Position numbers and translations under genes: made by a program. A DNA stretch of 64,000 nucleotides from positions 5,772,996 through 5,836,995 of the forward strand of contig CM019713.1 of NCBI GenBank assembly GCA_009760885.1, in the 5' to 3' direction. How positions within the stretch are numbered: the stretch's first letter is position 1; each line of letters starts with the position of its first letter. The notes below the pieces were generated by a model that saw only the letters and a list, made by a program, of their open reading frames with translations, ran no database searches and was not told the origin of the DNA. Positions 57,793-64,000 of the stretch are shown piece after piece. The DNA is from Achatina immaculata. Its lineage: Eukaryota; Mollusca; Gastropoda; Stylommatophora; Achatinidae.

Positions 57793-59164
57793 GAGGGTGT
57801 TTTTAAAGTCTCACTACACTTTCTATCATTTCTAGTAAAAATGAAGAAAATGACGTCATAAAAATGTGCTGCACAGTCAGTCGTGAAGAAAAATGCAGTG
57901 AATGGTTGCCATCTGCTGGAGTAATTTTTTGCACTCAAAACAGAATGGTGTTATCAACGGAAGAAAGAATTATTTTGATTGAACAAGTGTTTCGAAATGG
58001 CGGTCGATACACACGGATGGTTGTTCAAAGATTTATAGCAAATTTTTTTGATAAACAACCTCCTCTTCGCACTACAGTTAGAAATTTGTTGACTAAGTTT
58101 CGTGATACGGGAACTGTGGAAGATGCTCCGCGATCTGCTAGGCCTGCTGTGTCTGAAGAAAAATGTCTAGATATCCAAGACAAAATCCTGAAAAGTCCAT
58201 GCAAGTCCTTAATGAAAATGTCGCAAGAAGTGAACATATCACTGAGCACAGTGCACAAAATTCTTAAACATTGGTTAAATTTTCATCCATACAAGATTCC
58301 TGTTGTGTCTGAACTAAACGAGTGTGACAATCAATGCAGAGTCAACTACTCCACGTGGTTCCAAGCATTTTAGTTGAAGAAGACGAGTCAGTTCTCAATT
58401 TAACATTCTTCTCTGATGAGGCATGGTTTCATCTATCTGGATACGTTAATAGTCAAAATAATCGGATTTGGAGCAGTGTTAATCCCAATGCATTTCATGA
58501 AGCGCCGTTACATAATGCTAAAATTGGGGTATGATGTGTCGTCAGTAGAAAACGTTTAATCGGACCAGTTTTCTTCAACAACACTATAAATGCCGATCGG
58601 TACCGTACTGACATTCTGGAACCCTTTTTTAGAACAGCTGATTGAACGTAAAATTGAGGAAGCGTGGTTCCAGCAAGATGGAAAAGTAACTGCACACATA
58701 GCTAGAACAACACACGGTTTTTTGGAAGAAATTTTCGCAAATCGAATAATATCTCGTGGAATTTGGCCTGCTCGTTCTCCAGATCTAAATCCATTAGATT
58801 ATTATCTATGAGGTTTATTGAAAGGAAGTGTTTACAAACATAATGTACAAACAATTGAGGACCTGAAAGAAGCAACCAGAATTACCATTCAAGAAATAAC
58901 AACAGACACGCTGCACAAGGTATTTGACACAATGAAGAGACGTGTACAGTCATGTCTTGAAGCCCATGGTGGACATTTCCAACACCTGTTATAATGAATA
59001 TTTCAGTGGTACATTCCAGCTAATCCAAAACAGCGTTGTATCATTGCAGTCACTATTGTAACTAATTAAATGACTTTTTAAAGCACATTTTGTGATGACG
59101 TCATTTACTTCATTTTTCACATTTTTTTTTTCATAGAAAGTGTAGTGATACTTTAAACCACCCT
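57793..59164 (+). pseudogene. Tc1/mariner-type transposon, complete ends, decayed transposase
   Basis: TA flanks it (57791-57792 and 59165-59166). Inverted ends of about 68 bp share CACTACACTTTCTAT and AATGACGTCAT. The transposase reads STEERIILIEQVFRNGGRYT, FRDTGTVEDAPRSARPAVSE (helix-turn-helix region), then after a shift near 58345 LTFFSDEAWFHLSGYVNSQN (first Asp), WFQQDGKVTAHIARTTHGFL (second Asp) and WPARSPDLNPLDYYL (third acidic). Trp TGG became TGA at 58532 and again at 58809, and a T insertion shifts the frame near 58625. The end LHKVFDTMKRRVQSCLEAHG reaches about 58992. Recent but dead; with both ends intact it could still be mobilised in trans. Confidence 0.92.
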
Positions 59165-59274
59165 TAGTTTGACGCCGGAACCCGTTCACTTCAGGGCCAC
59201 TAGACCTAAGGCTGTTCTGCTTTTTGGATAATTCGCGACCGAGAAAGATCTAAATAAGACCAGGATTTGGGAGC

Positions 59275-59765
59275 CTGAACAGAGTAAAATGATCAAGAAA
59301 TAGCTGAAACGATTGTTCATGTCTGAACAGAGTAAAAATGACTGAGTAACAGCTGAAATAACTGTTTATATCTGAGAGAATAGAGATGACTAAGTTAAGT
59401 GCTGAAAAAACTGTTTATGTCTGTACAGGGTAAAATGACTCAGTAATAAGAGAAATAATTGTTTATGTCCGAACAGAATAAAGATTATTAAGTAATAAGA
59501 GAAACGCTTGTTTATGTCCGAACAGAATAAAGATTATTAAGTAATAAGAGAAACGCTTGTTTATGTCCGAACAGAATAAAGATTATTAAGTAATAAGAGA
59601 AACGCTTGTTTATGTCCGAACAGAATAAAGATTATTAAGTAATAAGAGAAACGCGTGTTTATGTCCGAACAGAGCAGAGGTGATTAAGTAACAGCGGAAA
59701 CAATCGTTTAAATCTGAACAGAGTAAAGATGATTAAGTAACTGCTGAACAAATCTTTCGTCTTCT
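59275..59765. repeat. 49-bp minisatellite, about 10 copies
   Basis: Unit TAAGAGAAACGCTTGTTTAT then GTCCGAACAGAATAAAGATT and ATTAAGTAA. Four central copies (59445-59650) are almost identical; outer ones have drifted, as expected from repeated internal duplication. Confidence 0.95.
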
Positions 59766-59875
59766 ATCTGAATCAACGATGACTGAGATAGTTGTACTTC
59801 ATGGTTTGTTTGGGCCAACGAGGGGAGTTGGGCAAATATCCCATCTTCTTCCCTCAATTCTACTTTGATGCTCTT

Positions 59876-60572
59876 AGTAACAGGTTCGCCTCACTATCAG
59901 GGTAGGACCCATAGTAGTAGTAACAGGTTCGCCTCACTAACAGGGTAGGACACATAGTAGTATTAACAGGTTCGCCTCACTACTAGTGTAGGACACATAG
60001 TAGTAGTAACAGGATCGCCTCACTACCAGGGTAGGAGGGTAGGACATATAGTGGTAGTAACAGGATCGCCTCATTACTAGTGTAGGACACGTAGTAACAG
60101 GATCGCCTCACTAACAGGGTAGGACACATAGTAGTAGTAACAGGATCATCTCACTATCAGGGTAGGACACATAGTAGTAGTAACAGGATCATCTCACTAT
60201 CAGGGTAGGACACATAGTAGTAGTAACAGGATAGCCTCACTATCAGGGTAGGACACATAGTAGTAGTAACAGGATAGCCTCACTATCAGGGTAGGACACA
60301 TAGTAGTAGTAACAGGATCATCTCACTATCAGGTTAGGACACATAGTAGTAGTAACAGGATAGCCTCACTATCAGGTTAGGACACATAGTGGTAGTAACA
60401 GGATAGCCTCACTATCAGGGTAGGACACATAGTAGTAGTAACAGGATCATCTCACTATCAGGTTAGGACACATAGTAGTAGTAACAGGATAGCCTCACTA
60501 TCAGGTTAGGACACATAGTAGTAGTAACAGGATCATCTCACTCTCAGGGTAGGACACATAGTGGTCTCGCAA
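59876..60572. repeat. 43-bp minisatellite, about 16 copies
   Basis: Unit AGTAGTAGTAACAGGATCAT then CTCACTATCAGGGTAGGACA and CAT. Variants (ATCGCC, ATAGCC, ATCATC; GGG/GGT) alternate in blocks, suggesting multi-unit duplications. Confidence 0.96.
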
Positions 60573-60818
60573 GACGACTGGTTCCTGTCAGAAACTCACT
60601 TCATTGTGTCCACTCTGATTCTTCGATCACGCCGCCGTAGATCAACTCCCAATCCCGCACGTAGTCTGTGTCCTAATATCTCCACGTTGTAGGCTGTTAA
60701 TAACACCCCACTCTCATTCCCTTGGAGATAAAACAACATCATTCTTTCCATTCTTTTCCCATGGAAGCAGCCACCCAATACCCGCAAGACTTACTGTAAA
60801 CTCCGAAATCTCACTTAC

Positions 60819-60905
60819 TTTGACATATTCCGTTAATTCTTTTGTATCCCTCCGCTACAGCTTCTCTTGGAGTCTTTGGTGGTTTATACCAAGTCCCGTA
60901 ACGCA
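60819..60905 (-). CDS. Host gene, most 5' exon seen (internal exon)
   Basis: This is an 87-bp exon of the only convincing host gene. On the minus strand it follows a pyrimidine-rich acceptor (ttgtttcttttcag) and ends at a good donor (gtaagtgag). Two bases complete an incoming codon, then 28 codons read RYGTWYKPPKTPREAV and onward to NGICQ, leaving one base A. That A joins the TG that opens the next exon to make ATG (Met), so the phases fit across a 37-kb intron. The peptide is rich in Tyr, Pro and Lys and has no stop. No start codon or signal peptide is visible, so the 5' exon lies upstream, probably beyond the window edge. I do not recognise the family. Exon status is inferred from splice signals and phase; no transcript was available. 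Confidence 0.66.
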
Positions 60906-61076
60906 CTGAAAAGAAACAAAACGTAGGAATTGATTAGTTACGTCTGGCCATAGACAAATTCAGGATACATAACATTCTACAACTTCGCGTACATCATATA
61001 GTGTGCTTCAAAAAACAAATTGATAGAAACATAAATATCCTTTCGGGGACTGACAACAAAGTTAACTGTGTTCATT

Positions 61077-61130
61077 CATTCATTTGGATGTCCCTTGCGG
61101 AAGTTTGCCTCCCTAAAAGCAACTCTTGTG
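61077..61130 (-). mobile_element. LINE A extreme 3' end
   Basis: CATTCATTCATTTGGATGTC then CCTTGCGGAAGTTTGCCTCC; only about 54 bp of the family end with its (TGAA)n tail. Confidence 0.8.
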
Positions 61131-61299
61131 CTAACTAACTGTGTTAAATGGTCAGGAAACTACATATTTATATAATAGTTTTTCCTCACACAGAACGCCA
61201 ACATATATCGCTTTCTAGCCAAAGAGAAACATCAGTAACATCACAGTACCAGACAATTCTATCGAAATGCTTTAAAAGCGCGCCTGACTGAGCATGCAG

Positions 61300-61617
61300 G
61301 TAAGCAGATGTTGTCAAATCTAGCGATCAGTGAGCCATAGCTGAAATGCTAGCGTGAAGGCTAGCGAACCATAGCTGACCAAGACCTTGTTCCAACTCTC
61401 AGTTGGTACCTACAGAAGGTGAAGGCTAGCGAACCATAGCTGACGAAGACCTTGTTCCAACTCTCAGTTGGTACCTACAGAAGGTGGAGGCTAGCGAACC
61501 ATAGCTGACCAAGACCCTGTTCCAACTCTCAGTTGGTACCTACAGAAGGTGGAGGCTAGCGAACCATAGCTGACCAAGATCCTGTTCCAACTCTCAGTTG
61601 GTACCTACAGAAGGTGG
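61300..61617 (+). repeat. R4 copy with internal 65-bp tandem expansion
   Basis: An R4-like start (GCGATCAGTGAGCCATAGCT) leads into four 65-bp units at 61356-61615. Each unit contains the R4 core GCGAACCATAGCTGACCAAG and CTCTCAGTTGGTACC. Confidence 0.9.
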
Positions 61618-61676
61618 ATTAGTGTAGGAAAAGAATGATGTTTTTGTCACGTAGACAGTTCAGTGACTAAACTTGT

Positions 61677-61970
61677 TATTCTAGGTCAATGCTGTTGGTC
61701 TCATCACGCGATGACCAATATTCTAGGTAAATGCTGTTGGTCTCATCACGCGATGACCAATATTCTAGGTAAATGCTGTTGGTCTCATCACGCGATGACC
61801 AATATTCTAGGTAAATGCTGTTGGTCTCATCACGCGATGACCAATATTCTAGGTAAATGCTGTTGGTCTCATCACGCGATGACCAATATTCTAGGACAGT
61901 GCTGTTGGTCTCATCACGCGATGACCAATATTCTAGGTCAGTGCTGTTGGTCTCATCACGCGATGACCAA
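61677..61970. repeat. 42-bp minisatellite, seven copies, with hairpin
   Basis: Unit TATTCTAGGTAAATGCTGTT then GGTCTCATCACGCGATGACC and AA. TCATC-ACGC-GATGA forms a 5-bp stem in each unit. Because 42 is a multiple of three and the unit lacks stops, frames of 107-133 codons arise on both strands; they are artefacts. Confidence 0.96.
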
Positions 61971-62965
61971 TCAGTTTTTGGTCTAAGAATGGGAATTCTT
62001 AGTGTCCTTGAAACAATAGGTTTTAGCCTCGTTTTAGGGATGGGAAAATTCCGGGTTGGAGAAAGGGGGGAGGACATAGTTTATAAGACTCAAACAGACT
62101 AAGTTTCTCCAGTGATGGGTCGAATTCTGAACTGAATTGGGCGATTGGGTTTAGTGTTGATAATGAGGGAGTTCTTGGATGACAAATTGTTTTCGTTCGC
62201 GGAAGTGTTTAGTGAAGTCAAAAACTCATGTAAGTAGTACATGTTATTCTGTTGTGGGCACGATGTATGAAAAGAGCTATGATCTCACTGACCCACTAAC
62301 TCAGGTACGGGGGATATTCTAGCGTTTGTATACGTTCTATTGTTGGGATAGTTTACTTTGACCTGTGGTGAGCCTGTCTCCAAGTGAAGTCTATTTGCTG
62401 GATCAAACTGAGAAATTTCAGAAAGCTACCACAACTCACTTTCCTGTCCAATCTGATATCTATGTCTAGCATCAACCGCCAATGAATAATGTCCCCAGTG
62501 ACAGAAGGACCATCAATTAATTCATCAAAAAATGTTATCTAGCTTAATCAAAGCATCACAGACAACGTTGACACATTACAGGACAAAATAACATCACGTA
62601 CTGCAGATGAATTGAAACCGTGTTATCTTCGTAATTTAATGCAGCATTTAATCATAATCTTGCTTATGTTAATTTGTTCCTTTCCTGTTGTTGGTATTTG
62701 AGAAAGAAACATTTCAAAAATCGTATTTAAAGTTTACACAAAACTTTCACAGTAATACCGTGAAACTGAAAAATCTAGAAATAAAACTACTTGTAGCAAG
62801 AATTACTAACAGCTAACAAGATCAGAGCTTTAAATTTCGCAGCATGCTGTAGTCTCAACATTTCCAAGCGCTAAAAGCGTGTCGTGAGAGAATTTAGCGA
62901 AGCTCATCTTTAGTATAAAATGTTGCAGGGTTCAGACTCGAGTATACGATTTTATGTATGGAAGA
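61971..62965. other. Upstream or intronic DNA, nothing recognised
   Basis: I searched here for a 5' exon of the host gene (minus strand, ending one base into a codon before gt) and found none I could support. Confidence 0.45.
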
Positions 62966-62966
62966 T

Positions 62967-63031
62967 TTTCACTTTCTCTCTCTCTCCCCCCTCCCTATCT
63001 CTCTCTCTCTCTCTTTCTCTCTCCCCTCACC

Positions 63032-63063
<32 letters not shown>

Positions 63064-63065
63064 GG
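62967..63065. repeat. (CT)n microsatellite
   Basis: CTCTCT with CCC interruptions. It gives leucine/serine-rich false frames. Confidence 0.95.
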
Positions 63066-63790
63066 TTCGTGTCAATCAGGCGTGTGTCGCCAATCATTTC
63101 CACACCCATCTATCCTTTGCAATTTCAATAAGATGTGCGTCCTACTCTTTTTGTCAATCAAGTATTTTTTTATCTCCCTGTGTCCTTTGTCCCTCAGGTT
63201 TTCCCATTGTCCCGTTGTATAGAAGACTGATCTTACAAAACAGAACCTAATATCTGTTCATAACGTCAGCCATATATAAGTGCTTCTATGTCTTCTTTCG
63301 CGAAATCTTGTGTTTCTAGTTTTAAGCTAGCATGCAGGTTGAAGTCTCACCTTACTTCTTGGTAGTGGTTGTGTTATCAATTCTATGTGCTGTCTTACAA
63401 TTTTTACTACGGTAGTCTAGCAGTTTTATTTCGTTAACTAGCTAAATGCATAGCCTTATATAACAGTCCTGAGCAGTGCTAACATATAGAGGAGAAGAAT
63501 TAGACATGACACCGGATGTGGGAGGCAGGATATTTATAATGTCCGGATGTAATGAAAACGGGATCAATCGGGAGAAGAGGAAAGTGAAAAAGCAAGAGTA
63601 TGGATTACGAGGAGCAGAAAAGACAAGACTTCTGGCTATGGGATCTAGGAAGTTACCCAACTTTTTTTTTTTTTAAGATAGGAGCGAGAGAGAAACTGGC
63701 ATATTTTTATGTGAATCACTGGAAGTGATGTTCTGTATTTTTTGACAGGTCACAAAGTTCAAATATTTTATACAACTCAAGTAAGCTGAT
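63066..63790. other. Non-coding, nothing recognised
   Basis: Short frames only, including overlapping opposite-strand ones at 63442-63676. Confidence 0.45.
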
Positions 63791-63791
63791 T

Positions 63792-64000
63792 GATGGCCTG
63801 GTTGGCTGAGTTGTTAGGCGCACTTAAAATATTGTTATATCATATTTTGTATTTTTCTTAATGTCAATTGCATCTCTTTACCTTACAACCGACAATTACT
63901 GTGCCGATGGTTTCGGGTTCAAGTCCCAGCGATGGAAATTTTTCTGGTACAGTCACACCAAAAAAGCGCCCCCCCCCTCCAACCCCCCGGGGTCCACCCA
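63792..64000 (+). mobile_element. SINE-2 copy, split head, cut by window end
   Basis: GCCTGGTTGGCTGAGTTGTT (A-box side) is separated from TCGGGTTCAAGTCCCAGCGA (B-box side) by about 65 bp of AT-rich sequence where other copies have about 20. A C-rich run then leads to the window edge. Confidence 0.7.

Noticed and set aside
60596..60787. 63-codon minus-strand frame next to the 5'-most exon, ending at a good donor-like gtgagtttc
   Set aside because: Using the upstream acceptor-like site puts it in a frame that hits a stop, and the neighbouring exons already join in phase without it.
61663..62077. 107- and 133-codon frames with repeated NILGKCCWSHHAMT and its opposite-strand partner
   Set aside because: They are the two strands of a 42-bp tandem repeat whose length is a multiple of three; no start context, splice site or domain.

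Overview
Intron-rich, repeat-dense animal DNA. No operons, ribosome-binding sites or bacterial-style coding density are visible. One spliced gene is spread over about 50 kb. The remainder is non-LTR retrotransposon tails, tRNA-headed SINEs, hAT and mariner DNA transposons, a Penelope-like element and many tandem arrays. The mix suits an invertebrate, most likely a lophotrochozoan such as a mollusc. That taxonomic call is an inference from repeat style, not from a marker gene.

Host gene. Five minus-strand segments (60819-60905, 23718-23815, 22617-22746, 14418-14599, 11240-11674) each have AG/GT-type splice borders and join in phase into one frame of about 310 residues. The 5' end is missing, and the largest intron is 37 kb. 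I do not recognise the protein. Nearly everything else listed lies inside its introns or flanks.

Retrotransposons. I name the non-LTR families locally. L-RH has an RNase H domain and a (GAA)n tail. A has a (TGAC)n or (TGAA)n tail. B has no clear tail. C has a (GAA)n tail, D a (GA)n tail and E a (GAT)n tail. Nearly all copies are 5'-truncated 3' ends. Several sit between exact target-site duplications: 13 bp for L-RH at 228-1325, 11 bp for A nested in B at 13146-13515, 10 bp for D nested in E at 56075-56169, and 10 bp for D at 4953-5146. A Penelope-like GIY-YIG remnant lies at 18779-19925 between 14-bp repeats. A 1.19-kb LTR-like insert splits a 32-bp satellite at 41333-42519.

DNA transposons. 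There is a decayed hAT transposase (24089-25862) and three hAT-type non-autonomous elements with 8-bp duplications (27513-27920, 35519-36051, 45180-45706), plus weaker ones. There are three Tc1/mariner remnants (31136-31903, 46530-46975, 57793-59164).

SINEs and dispersed repeats. SINE-1 and SINE-2 have different tRNA-like heads but similar bodies and tails. SINE-3 and SINE-4 are further tRNA-like heads. R4 is an unclassified dispersed repeat.

Tandem arrays. More than fifteen arrays occur. Three clearly arose inside dispersed elements: in LINE E coding sequence (56180-56545), in a SINE-1 (53892-54208) and in an R4 copy (61356-61615). Five satellites crowd 59.3-62.0 kb around the most 5' exon. 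No CRISPR, rRNA, functional tRNA or virus-like gene was found.
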